The notes: generated from the letters alone by a model not told the origin. A stretch of DNA of 10,191 nucleotides from Pseudonocardia sp. (GCA_030453005.1 JAKDLE010000051.1:1-10191), one strand, 5' to 3'; positions 1-6,203 are shown, numbered from the stretch's first letter. Translations and numbers: made by a program.

Positions 1-34
1 GGTGCCAGAGCGACCGGTTTGTCGCTCTGGCACC
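1..34. terminator. Perfect 14-bp hairpin, possible terminator or intergenic palindromic repeat
   Basis: GGTGCCAGAGCGAC (1-14) is exactly complementary to GTCGCTCTGGCACC (21-34), with a 6-base loop CGGTTT. It lies about 115 bases downstream of the minus-strand quinone oxidoreductase gene, so it could end that transcript or one arriving from outside the window. There is no clear T-tract on either side, which is common for actinobacterial terminators. A dispersed palindromic repeat is the alternative. The hairpin itself is seen directly; its role is inferred. Confidence 0.6.
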
Positions 35-148
35 ACTTCCGGCGATCAAGACGCCCCTACTGCGCTCGCTGGCGAGGTCTGACCGAATTCGCCAACAGGG
101 CCACTGCCCAGACGGCAAACTTGCCGAACGGTGCCGGCAAACGTGGGG

Positions 149-1141
149 TCAATCGGTGGGGGTCGTGAGCAGGAGCTTGCCGACGACGCCGCCACCCTCC
201 AGCGTCCGGTGCGCCGCGGCGGCCTCGGCCATCGGCACCGTGCCGTGCACGATCGGCCGCACCCGCCCGTCGCCGATCATCGGCCAGACGTTCGCCGTGA
301 CCTCCGCGACGACCGCGCCCTTGCCGTGTGGGCCTTCCACCGGCCGCCCGCGCAGCCCCATCGCGGTGACGCTGCCGCGCTTGCGCAGCAGCGCGCCGAT
401 GTCGAGCTCGGCCTTGGCACCGCCCTGCAGCCCGATGATCACCAGCCGGCCGTCGGGGGCGAGGGCGTCGAGGTTCCGGGCGAGGCCCTTCGCGCCCATG
501 TTGTCGAGGATGACGTCGGCGCCGTGGCCGTCGGTGGCGTTCTTCAGCTCGGCGGCGATGTCGTCGTGGTAGTCGATGACGATGTCGGCCCCCAGCTCGC
601 GGCAGCGCTCCAGCCGGTCGGGCGCGCCGGCGGTCGCGGCGACGCGCGCACCCAACGCCGCAGCCACCTGGATCGCGTGCGTGCCGATGCCGCTGCTGCC
701 GCCCTGCACGAGCAACGTCTCGCCCGCGCTCAGGCGCCCGGCCATGACGATGTTCGACCACACCGTGCACGCCACCTCCGGCAGCCCGCCCGCGGTCACC
801 AGGTCGACGCCGGGCGGGACCGGCAGGAGCTGCGCGGCGGGCACCGCCACCTGCTGCGCGTACCCACCACCGGCGAGCAGCGCGCAGACCTCGTCGCCGA
901 CCCGCCATCCGTCGACACCCTCGCCGAGCGCCGCGATCCGCCCCGAGCACTCCAGCCCGATGATCTCCGATGCACCGGGCGGCGGCGGATAGCGGCCCTG
1001 GCGCTGCATGAGGTCGGCGCGGTTGACCGCGCTCGCGGCGACGTCGAGCAGGACCTCACCCGGACCGGCGACGGGATCGGGCACCTCCGCCCACCGCATC
1101 GACTCGGGCCCACCCGGCTCGCTGACCGTGATCGCATACAT
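149..1141 (-). CDS. NAD(P)H:quinone oxidoreductase, PIG3 family (zinc-free MDR)
   Basis: This 330-residue protein belongs to the medium-chain dehydrogenase/reductase superfamily, most like the PIG3 (TP53I3-type) quinone oxidoreductases, which use NADPH to reduce quinones in the cytoplasm. The N-terminal GroES-like domain has the family hallmark NRADLMQRQGRYPPPPGAS (residues 40-58), followed by GLECSG. LPEVACTVWSN (120-130) leads into the Rossmann nucleotide-binding stretch VQGGSSGIGTHAIQVA (145-160). The catalytic zinc ligands of alcohol dehydrogenases are not apparent. An upstream in-frame ATG at 1222 would add 27 arginine- and glycine-rich residues. I chose the ATG at 1141 because MYAITVSEPGG is the normal start of the family and the length then fits. 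A GGGGGAG stretch lies about 14 bases upstream, which is rather far. The gene stands alone, with decayed DNA upstream. Family assignment is firm; the physiological substrate is unknown. Confidence 0.92.
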   Translation of the reverse strand: MYAITVSEPGGPESMRWAEVPDPVAGPGEVLLDVAASAVNRADLMQRQGRYPPPPGASEIIGLECSGRIAALGEGVDGWRVGDEVCALLAGGGYAQQVAVPAAQLLPVPPGVDLVTAGGLPEVACTVWSNIVMAGRLSAGETLLVQGGSSGIGTHAIQVAAALGARVAATAGAPDRLERCRELGADIVIDYHDDIAAELKNATDGHGADVILDNMGAKGLARNLDALAPDGRLVIIGLQGGAKAELDIGALLRKRGSVTAMGLRGRPVEGPHGKGAVVAEVTANVWPMIGDGRVRPIVHGTVPMAEAAAAHRTLEGGGVVGKLLLTTPTD

Positions 1142-1245
1142 GGCACGGACGCTAGCTCCCCCCACCCCGGGCCTCCTCCGCCGGCCCTTTCCATCCCCGG
1201 CTGTTCCCTTGCGCGCCGCCATGCGATCGGGAACCCCTCATCGGC

Positions 1246-1395
1246 GTGACCCAATGGCCGCTGCGCGACCCCGCGTGGGCCGCGGTGAGCGCACCGACGA
1301 CGTGCGGCTGGTCGTCGACGCCGACGGGTTCGTCGGACCGGGCTGGACTCTGCGGGGCGGCGGTCTCGACGCCTGTCGCGGGCTGCTCCCCAACG
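1246..1395 (+). pseudogene. Possible plus-strand gene fragment, unrecognised
   Basis: A GTG at 1246 opens VTQWPLRDPAWAAVSAP. After a shift of frame around 1290 the sequence reads as DDVRLVVDADGFVGPGWTL and then LRGGGLDACRGLL before it loses coding character. The composition of these stretches looks more protein-like than the other frames here, which suggests the start of a gene damaged by a frameshift and truncated. I do not recognise the family. It lies on the strand opposite the hydrolase remnant and abuts where that remnant loses similarity, so the two may be separate pieces joined by a rearrangement. It could also be chance reading of GC-rich DNA. Confidence 0.2.
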
Positions 1396-1640
1396 AAGCC
1401 CAAGCCTGCCCACGTCGACGCGGTTCGTGGGCAGCGAGGTCGCTGGTGGCGTGACGCAGGTCGGCGAGCTTGCCGGCGCCGTCCTCGTGCTGGCGAGGTT
1501 CGCCGCCGCTGGCGCCGAAGTTGCGGTGGTCGAAGGCCAGCGTGACGAACCGGCAGCAGCGAGCGCGGCGGCGTAGGCCTCGACGACCTGCTCCTCCATC
1601 TCGGGTGAACGGACCGGTCAGCACGATGCCCGGCGGCGGT
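1385..1640 (-). pseudogene. Alpha/beta hydrolase (dienelactone hydrolase-like) remnant with frameshifts
   Basis: Read right to left, three frames together give a recognisable N-terminal part of an alpha/beta hydrolase of the dienelactone hydrolase-like group. PPGIVLTGPFT (about 1638-1605) is followed after a shift by MEEQVVEAYAAALAAAG (about 1600-1550). After another shift comes FVTLAFDHRNFGASGGEP and RQHEDGAGKLADLR (about 1549-1450), and after a third VDVGRLG then FVG (about 1418-1387). Similarity ends there, before the expected nucleophile-elbow region, so the catalytic serine and most of the protein are missing. Each break is explained by loss or gain of one base (for example, GCCGG directly before TTCGTC lacks one base). 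No start codon in context is left. The gene cannot make an enzyme. Family assignment rests on my recognition of the order of motifs. Confidence 0.7.
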
Positions 1641-1835
1641 TCAGTGGCCGAGTTGGGCATCGGCGAGGTAGGCGTGCATGCAGTTGTAGGCGAGGTCCCC
1701 GCCGAACACGGGGTGCTCGTCGAGCCACCACTCAGGTCGTTCGAACAGCAGGGCCCGGTCCTCGCCGGTCTGCTCCCGGATCGCGAAGGTCCGGCGTCGA
1801 GTGGGTCCACCGCGAGCCAACCGCTGGCCCCGCCA
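1641..1835 (-). pseudogene. C-terminal fragment of an unrecognised protein
   Basis: One minus-strand frame is open from just after a TAG at 1838-1836 to a TGA at 1643-1641. It reads with good protein character: RTFAIREQTGEDRALLFER, then PEWWLDEHPVFGG, then DLAYNCMHAYLADAQLGH and stop. No convincing start codon or ribosome-binding site precedes it, and its first codons run into the hairpin at 1823-1852. It therefore looks like the tail of a gene whose front has been lost. It ends directly next to the alpha/beta hydrolase remnant. I do not recognise the family and assign no function. A very short intact gene starting from a TTG near 1820 is possible but unlikely. Confidence 0.4.
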
Positions 1836-1852
1836 CTATGGACGGGGCCAGC
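1823..1852. terminator. Hairpin terminator after the osmoprotectant operon
   Basis: GCTGGCCCCG (1823-1832) pairs perfectly with CGGGGCCAGC (1843-1852) around a 10-base loop, CCACTATGGA. The loop can itself pair three bases more (CCA with TGG). The hairpin lies about 40 bases beyond the stop codon of the substrate-binding lipoprotein gene, as expected for the end of that minus-strand operon. No strong T-run follows on either strand. Confidence 0.65.
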
Positions 1853-1892
1853 CGTTACCCGCGGCGAGTGACCCGCGAGGTGCTCGAAGCGG

Positions 1893-2894
1893 TCAGCCTC
1901 CCTCGCCGGCCCCGATGAAGCCCTGCTCCCGCAGCCAGGTGGTCGCGACGGCCTTCGGGTCCTGTCCCTCCGCCGAGACCAGCGCGTTGAGCCCGGTCAT
2001 CTCGTCCTGGGTCAGCGCGTTCGCGATCGGCGCGAACACCTCGGCCACAGCGGGGTTCTGCTCGAAGGCCTCCTTGCGCATGGCGATCGCGGCGTTGTAG
2101 ATGATGTGGTAGTTCTTCGGGTCCTCGAGGACCTCGAGGTTCAGCGCCGCGATCCGGCCGTCGGTGGTGAACACCTCACCGAACAGGCACTGGGGGCCCG
2201 CGACGGCCTGGTAGATCACGCCGGGCGGGTTCAGGGTCAGCAGGCTGCCCTCCGGGATCTGGAAGTCGTAGGCCTCCAGCAGCCCGGACAGGCCGTCGTC
2301 GCGGTTGAGGTACTCGCTCTCCACGCAGACCAGGCCCGGCTGCGGGTGCTCGGGGACGTAGGCGGCCATGTCGGCCAGCGTCTTGAGCCCGAGCTCCGCG
2401 GCCTGCGCCTTCTCGACGGCGAACGCGTAGGTGTTGTTGAACTGCGACCGCTCCAGCCAGACGATGTTGTTCTCCTCCGCGTCGCGGGTCTTCACCGCCT
2501 CGTAGAGGGCCTGGCTGTCCGGGATGGGCTCCTGCTGGAAGAAGCTCACCCACGCGGTGCCGGTGTAGCCCCAGTAGGCGTCGATCTCGCCGCCCAGCAG
2601 CGCCTGCCGGACCGCGTTGGTGCCGCCGAGGTCACACCGCTCGGTCACCTCCGCGCCGACCGAGCGGAGGGCCACGATCGCGATGTTGCACAGCACCAGC
2701 TGCTCGTCGAAGTCCTTGCTGCCGACCGTGTAGGAGGCACCCTCCAGCGACACCGACTCGGCGAGGCTGCCTGCCGCGACGTCACCACCGCCCTGCTCCA
2801 GGCCGCCGCAGCTGCTCAGCGCCATCAGCGCGATGGCGGCGATGGCGGTGACCACCGCCGGCCGCCCGCGACTCCACCTTGGTTTCGACCGCAC
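1893..2894 (-). CDS. Osmoprotectant ABC transporter, substrate-binding lipoprotein (OpuAC/OsmF type)
   Basis: This 333-residue lipoprotein captures a quaternary-amine osmolyte (glycine betaine, choline or carnitine class) and delivers it to the permeases. A basic N-terminus, a hydrophobic stretch (residues 13-26) and the lipobox LSSC (26-29) predict lipidation at C29. The mature part shows the OpuAC-type pattern: YTVGSKDFDEQLVL (55-68), IDAYWGYTGTAW (104-115), NNTYAFAV (153-160) and CLFGEVFTTDGRI (236-248). Exact substrate cannot be read with confidence, although aromatic residues fit a cation-binding cage. There are four cysteines beyond the lipid one (69, 87, 190, 236), enough for two disulphides. 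The GTG start at 2894 is set by GAGGAGGAG ending three bases upstream. The gene is last in the operon, 42 bases after the second permease, and a hairpin follows. Confidence 0.94.
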   Translation of the reverse strand: MRSKPRWSRGRPAVVTAIAAIALMALSSCGGLEQGGGDVAAGSLAESVSLEGASYTVGSKDFDEQLVLCNIAIVALRSVGAEVTERCDLGGTNAVRQALLGGEIDAYWGYTGTAWVSFFQQEPIPDSQALYEAVKTRDAEENNIVWLERSQFNNTYAFAVEKAQAAELGLKTLADMAAYVPEHPQPGLVCVESEYLNRDDGLSGLLEAYDFQIPEGSLLTLNPPGVIYQAVAGPQCLFGEVFTTDGRIAALNLEVLEDPKNYHIIYNAAIAMRKEAFEQNPAVAEVFAPIANALTQDEMTGLNALVSAEGQDPKAVATTWLREQGFIGAGEGG

Positions 2895-2897
2895 GTT

Positions 2898-2906
2898 CTC
2901 CTCCTC
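2898..2906 (-). promoter_or_regulatory. Strong ribosome-binding site for the substrate-binding protein
   Basis: On the minus strand GAGGAGGAG AAC GTG contains a GGAGG core five bases before the GTG start. It is the strongest Shine-Dalgarno match in the operon, which fits the need for more binding protein than membrane subunits, and it fixes the start at 2894. Confidence 0.7.
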
Positions 2907-2936
2907 GGGGTTGGTACTGCTGTGGTTTCGGGCGCC

Positions 2937-3716
2937 TCAGGAGGCCCGACCGGCCACGAGCCGCTCGACGATGGCGCCGAACCAGTCGACGAGCAGGGCC
3001 AACGCCGCGACCAGGGAAGCGATGACCAGCACGGCGTCGAGGCGGAAGAGCTTCAGCATGCTGAACAGGGGCACGCCGAGCCCGCCGGCCCCGATGAAGG
3101 CTCCGAACGTGGCCGTGCCGACGTTGAGCACCAGCGCCACCCGGATGCCGGCCATCATCACCGGGATCGCCAGCGGCAGCTCCACGCCCAGCAGGGTCCG
3201 CCACGCGGTCATCCCCATCCCGCGGGCGGCCTCGATCATCGCGTCGTCGACCTGGCGCAGCCCGACCACGGTGTTGGTGAGCACCGGCAGCAGCGACGCC
3301 AGTACCAGGGCGAGGATCATGCTCGAGGGCTCGAACCCCAGCCAGAAACCGATCAGGACGACCACCCCCAGCGGGGGCAGGGCCTGCAGGAAGCCGCCGA
3401 CGGCGAGCACCGCTCCCCGCGACCGGCCCACCGCGTCCCGGGACAGCGCGACCCCCAACGGCACGGCGATCACGATCACGATGAGGGTGGAGACCCCGGT
3501 GAGCACGAGGTGCTCGATCGTCTGGCGCCTGAGCCCGGCCGGGTTCAGCGCCCGCCGGGCGACGCTGTCGAAATCGACCGTCGAGGCGTAGAGCGCAACC
3601 AACCCGAGACCGACGACGACGACGGCCGGATTGACCAGCAGGTCGAGGTTGCCCCGCCACCAGGCCCGGCGCTGCGGGGCGGCCGCCGGGGCCGCGGTCT
3701 CGGTCGTCGCCGTCAC
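2937..3716 (-). CDS. Osmoprotectant ABC transporter permease (second permease, ProW/OpuC type)
   Basis: This 259-residue inner-membrane protein is one of two permeases forming the osmolyte channel. It has a hydrophilic N-terminus (1-27), then hydrophobic segments at roughly 29-45, 73-91, 103-125, 131-151, 181-199 and 225-244. The cytoplasmic EAA-type loop that docks on the ATPase is EAARGMGMTAWRTLLGVELP (162-181), followed by IPVMMAGIRVAL. The start is a GTG at 3716 (VTATTET...): the GTGA overlaps the ATPase stop codon by four bases, a classic coupling arrangement. A much longer open frame continues upstream but only shadows the ATPase gene. It differs from the first permease by its extended N-terminus and a longer first loop. 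Family assignment is firm. Confidence 0.93.
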   Translation of the reverse strand: MTATTETAAPAAAPQRRAWWRGNLDLLVNPAVVVVGLGLVALYASTVDFDSVARRALNPAGLRRQTIEHLVLTGVSTLIVIVIAVPLGVALSRDAVGRSRGAVLAVGGFLQALPPLGVVVLIGFWLGFEPSSMILALVLASLLPVLTNTVVGLRQVDDAMIEAARGMGMTAWRTLLGVELPLAIPVMMAGIRVALVLNVGTATFGAFIGAGGLGVPLFSMLKLFRLDAVLVIASLVAALALLVDWFGAIVERLVAGRAS

Positions 3717-4831
3717 GGCCTGCGCCTCTTGGCTCGCAGGTCGCCGATCAGCGTCTGCCAGCGCAGGGCCCCCCGGGACTCGCCGTCGCCGTCGACGACG
3801 GCCACCAGCGGGACGCCGGCGTCGAGCATCACGTCGACCGCGTCGTAGACGGTCCCCGTCAGCGGGACGGTCACCAGCGGGGGCGGCTGGTCGGTGCCCG
3901 GCACGGACAGCCACCGCTCCGGCCGCCCCGCGTCGTCGAGCGCGACCACCGGGTGGTTCCCGGCCGGCGCGCCACCGGTGGAGATGACGACCTCGTCGAG
4001 CTCGAGGCGGGCCAACTCCAGCAGCGACAACCGCCGCACCGCCGCCCCGCTGCCGACGAACTCGGCGACGAACTCGTTGGCCGGACGGGTCAGGACCTCG
4101 TCCGGGGTGTCGTACTGCTCGAGGGTGCCCCCCGGGCCGAACACCGCGATCTTGTCCCCGAGCTTGACGGCCTCGGTCAGGTCGTGGGTCACGAAGCAGA
4201 TCGTCTTCCTGACCTGCTGCTGCAGGCCGGCGAACTCGTCCTGCAGCCGCTCCCGGGTGATCGGGTCGATCGCCCCGAACGGCTCGTCCATGAGCATCAG
4301 CGGCGGGTCGGCCGCCAGCCCGCGGGCCACTCCCACCCGCTGGGCCTGGCCCCCGGAGAGCTGGCGCGGGTACCGGTCCCGGTACTGCCCGGGCTCCATC
4401 CCGACCAGGTGCAGCAGCTCGTCCACGCGCTTCGCGGTCCGGTTGCGGTCCCAGCCGAGCATCTTCGGCACGACCGCGATGTTGGCGGCGATGGTGAGGT
4501 GCGGGAACAGGCCGACCTGCTGGATCACGTACCCGATGCGCCGGCGCAGCTCGTCGGCGTTGACGTCGGTGACGTCGTCCCCGTCGAGCACGATGCGACC
4601 GCCGGTGGGCTCGATGAGCCGGTTCATCATCTTCAGTGTGGTGGTCTTGCCGCACCCCGACGGCCCGATCAGCATGACGATGTCGCCCTCGGGGACATCC
4701 ATGGTCAGCTCGCGCACGGCCGGCGCCTCGGCCTTCGGGTAGGTCTTGCTCACCTGCTGCAGGGAGATCATCGTCCGCGGGCCGCCGCCGCGGCCCTCGT
4801 CGACGGACACTGAATCGACGGCTTCAGACAC
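3713..4831 (-). CDS. Osmoprotectant ABC transporter ATP-binding protein with C-terminal CBS-like region
   Basis: This 372-residue ATPase powers the importer from the cytoplasmic face. The nucleotide-binding domain is complete: Walker A GPSGCGKTT (56-64), Q-loop around Q104, signature LSGGQAQRVGVARGL (158-172), Walker B LMLMDEP (178-184) and switch histidine H216 in CFVTHDL. MMNRLIEPTGG (68-78) and the wording around the signature are typical of the OpuA/OpuC/ProV group. After residue 263 comes a roughly 100-residue tail with one fairly clear CBS-like motif (TVYDAVDVMLDAGVPLVAVV, 327-346). Relatives such as OpuCA usually carry two CBS motifs used in osmotic or nucleotide sensing, so the first here is degenerate or missing. 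The GTG at 4831 is preferred over the internal ATG at residue 21: it overlaps the upstream permease stop by eight bases and has GAGGGGG six bases ahead. Confidence 0.95.
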   Translation of the reverse strand: MSEAVDSVSVDEGRGGGPRTMISLQQVSKTYPKAEAPAVRELTMDVPEGDIVMLIGPSGCGKTTTLKMMNRLIEPTGGRIVLDGDDVTDVNADELRRRIGYVIQQVGLFPHLTIAANIAVVPKMLGWDRNRTAKRVDELLHLVGMEPGQYRDRYPRQLSGGQAQRVGVARGLAADPPLMLMDEPFGAIDPITRERLQDEFAGLQQQVRKTICFVTHDLTEAVKLGDKIAVFGPGGTLEQYDTPDEVLTRPANEFVAEFVGSGAAVRRLSLLELARLELDEVVISTGGAPAGNHPVVALDDAGRPERWLSVPGTDQPPPLVTVPLTGTVYDAVDVMLDAGVPLVAVVDGDGESRGALRWQTLIGDLRAKRRRP

Positions 4832-5507
4832 GGATCCCCCTCGGGGTGGTCAGTCGCTTGACCAGCAGGAACACGAGCTCGAAGACGAGCGCGATCACGA
4901 CGCAACCGATCACGGCGGAGACCACCGCGTAGAGGCCCCCCGGCGTGCCGTACCCGGCGAGCCCGTCCACCAGGAGGTCGGGGTAGCCGGGGGTGCCGAA
5001 GGCCCCGCCGACCACGTGGATGGCGATCAGGATCAGGGTGGCGACCCGCAGGCCCGAGAGGATCACCGGCCAGGCCAGGGGCAGCTGCACCCGGATCATC
5101 CGGCGCACCGCGCCCATGCCGACACCCTTGGCGGCCTCGAGCACCGCAGGGTCCACCGCGTTCAGGCCGGCGACGACGTTGCGCAGGATCGGGTAGATGC
5201 CGTAGATGACCAGGGCGGCGATGGTGATCGTGGCCCCGAGGCCGACCCACTTCTGCAGCAGGCCGAACAGCGCCAGCGAGGGCACGGTCAGCGCCAGCGC
5301 GGAGGCCACCAGCAGCGTGTCCTGGCTGCCCTTGCGGGCCGTGCGTGACCACGACTCCGGGGTGAAGCGATTGGTGTAGAGCGCGATCCCGACCAGCACC
5401 GAGACGGCGGTCGCCGCCAGTACCGCGTAGAGCACGATCAGGAAGCTGATCCGCCCGAGGATGACCAGCTCGACCCACTCCTGCGAGAGGTAGTCGAGGA
5501 AGGTCAC
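4824..5507 (-). CDS. Osmoprotectant ABC transporter permease (first permease, ProW/OpuC type)
   Basis: This 227-residue inner-membrane permease is the first gene of the importer operon. Hydrophobic segments lie at roughly 20-44, 64-86, 92-113, 146-168 and 191-216, as in OpuCB/OpuCD-type permeases of about 210-230 residues. The EAA-type coupling loop is EAAKGVGMGAVRRMIRVQLP (124-143), followed by AWPVILSGLRVA. YGIYPILRNVVAGL (102-115) is also typical of the family. The GTG start at 5507 has GGGAG about seven bases upstream, and the hydrophobic N-terminal residues MTFLDYLSQEWVEL are common in these proteins. The stop overlaps the ATPase start by eight bases, so translation is probably coupled. 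With the second permease it would form a heterodimeric channel. Confidence 0.94.
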   Translation of the reverse strand: MTFLDYLSQEWVELVILGRISFLIVLYAVLAATAVSVLVGIALYTNRFTPESWSRTARKGSQDTLLVASALALTVPSLALFGLLQKWVGLGATITIAALVIYGIYPILRNVVAGLNAVDPAVLEAAKGVGMGAVRRMIRVQLPLAWPVILSGLRVATLILIAIHVVGGAFGTPGYPDLLVDGLAGYGTPGGLYAVVSAVIGCVVIALVFELVFLLVKRLTTPRGIRV

Positions 5508-5556
5508 GATGGTTCTCCCGTTCCCGTGCTGGTTTGGTCGCGGCGCTCGACCGCTG

Positions 5557-5610
5557 CGAAGCCGGTCACTCTCCCTCGGCCGGTTGCCACCATCCGATCG
5601 GGTGGCTTCG
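5557..5610 (-). promoter_or_regulatory. Structured leader of the osmoprotectant operon (competing inverted repeats)
   Basis: In the presumed untranslated leader two pairings compete. A local hairpin joins GCCACC (minus strand, 5606-5601) with GGTGGC (5591-5586) across a 9-base loop containing CGATCG. A longer-range pairing joins CGAAGCC (5610-5604) with GGCTTCG (5563-5557). Bases 5604-5606 belong to both, so the two folds exclude each other in part. I do not recognise a known riboswitch class. It could be a folded leader, an operator, or chance in GC-rich DNA. Confidence 0.3.
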
Positions 5611-5652
5611 GCTGCGCGCCCTCCCGTTCCTCAGTTGCACGCCGTCGACCTG

Positions 5653-5682
5653 ACCGTAAGTGCACCGACACATCGTCGTCAC
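5653..5682 (-). promoter_or_regulatory. Candidate promoter of the osmoprotectant operon
   Basis: Read on the minus strand, GTGACG (5682-5677) and TACGGT (5658-5653) are separated by 18 bases. They resemble the actinobacterial primary-sigma -35 (TTGACR) and -10 (TANNNT) elements, with the first base of the -35 mismatched. The start of transcription would lie near 5646, giving a leader of about 140 bases. This is pattern matching only. Confidence 0.3.
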
Positions 5683-5716
5683 CCCTTCGGCAAAGGCTCC
5701 GGTGAGTTGAGTGCGG

Positions 5717-5745
5717 GATCGTTACCAAGTGACGGAGATCGTTAC
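5717..5745. repeat. Direct repeat GATCGTTAC x2, 20 bases apart
   Basis: GATCGTTAC occurs at 5717-5725 and again at 5737-5745, about two helical turns apart. Between them GTTACCAAGTGAC is an imperfect palindrome. The repeat lies just beyond the candidate operon promoter and just outside the end of the IS630-like remnant. It could be an operator of the importer operon or part of the old IS630 terminal region. Confidence 0.45.
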
Positions 5746-5764
5746 TCCGACGGCGGGCTGGGCT

Positions 5765-5975
5765 GGTGTCCCCGGTGTTGGAGATCGCTTTACGGTCGGA
5801 CTTGGCCGGGATGGGGTCGCGTCCTTGGTCCGGATGAACGGTTCGCAGCGCTGGTTCCAGCCGGCGATGAACTGGGAGATGCCCTCGACGAGTTCGGCCA
5901 CGCTGGTGTGCGTGCCGCGGCGGATGGCCTGGTGTGATGATCCCGAAGAAGATCTCCACCAAGTTCAGCCACGCT
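5765..5975 (-). mobile_element. IS630-family transposase C-terminal remnant
   Basis: Read right to left, WLNLVEIFFGIIT (about 5970-5930) is the region just before and around the last catalytic glutamate of IS630 transposases (compare the usual SWLNQVEIFFSIITRQAIRRGTF). After a one-base shift the next frame gives QAIRRGTHTSVAELVEGI and SQFIAGWNQRCEPFI (about 5930-5835). The first frame then resumes with AKSDRKAISNT (about 5805-5770). Only the C-terminal part is present and it has at least two frameshifts, so it is inactive. At its upstream edge it is fused directly to IS66 coding sequence, near 5975. The element's own inverted repeats were not identified, though the direct repeat at 5717-5745 may belong to one end. 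Confidence 0.75.
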
Positions 5976-6203
5976 TTCGTCGACCGTGACGGGGCGATCG
6001 TGAACACGGTGGTGTCGGGCCGACGAACACCCAGCACCACCAGCGGTGGCTGTCCTTGCCCGCCACGGCGGCGAACACCTTCCAGCTGGTCTCATCCACG
6101 TGCAGGTGCGCCGCGGCCGAGTTCCGCTCGGTGATCCGTTCGGCCAGCGCGGTGCCCTCGGCCACATCGAGCCCGTCGTGGGCCAGCGCGGCCACGCGAT
6201 CGC
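5975..6203 (-). mobile_element. IS66-family transposase central remnant (copy B)
   Basis: The minus strand encodes RVAALAHDGLDVAEGT, then LAERITERNSAAAHLHVDETSW (about 6175-6085), then KVFAAVAGKDSHRWWCWVFVGP and, after a one-base deletion near 6020, DTTVFTIAPSRS. HVDETSW carries the first catalytic aspartate of IS66 transposases, and RWWCWVF is typical of the same region. The stretch between AEGT and LAER is shorter than usual, suggesting a small internal deletion. The N-terminal part, the remaining catalytic residues and the C-terminus are absent: one side is cut by the IS630 remnant at about 5975 and the other by the terminus of the neighbouring IS66 copy at 6204. It is inactive. Confidence 0.75.

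Noticed and set aside
113..126. CGGCAA/TTGCCG inverted repeat after the quinone oxidoreductase
   Set aside because: Six-base stem with a two-base loop is sterically poor and weak; the hairpin at 1-34 is a better candidate terminator.
131..1249. Long plus-strand open frame opposite the quinone oxidoreductase
   Set aside because: Arg/His/Ala-rich translation with no family features; it is the antisense shadow of a firmly identified minus-strand gene in GC-rich DNA.
2106..3848. 580-codon plus-strand open frame opposite the importer operon
   Set aside because: The translation is low-complexity (His/Gln/Arg/Asp-rich) and spans two well-supported minus-strand genes and their junction; it is a GC-rich shadow.
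3717..4655. N-terminal extension of the second permease frame upstream of 3716
   Set aside because: It lies inside the ATPase gene and gives Arg/Ala/Gly-rich nonsense; the GTGA overlap gives the natural start.
5508..5650. c-di-AMP (ydaO) or another known riboswitch in the operon leader
   Set aside because: I could not find the conserved blocks of that class; the inverted repeats alone do not identify a riboswitch.
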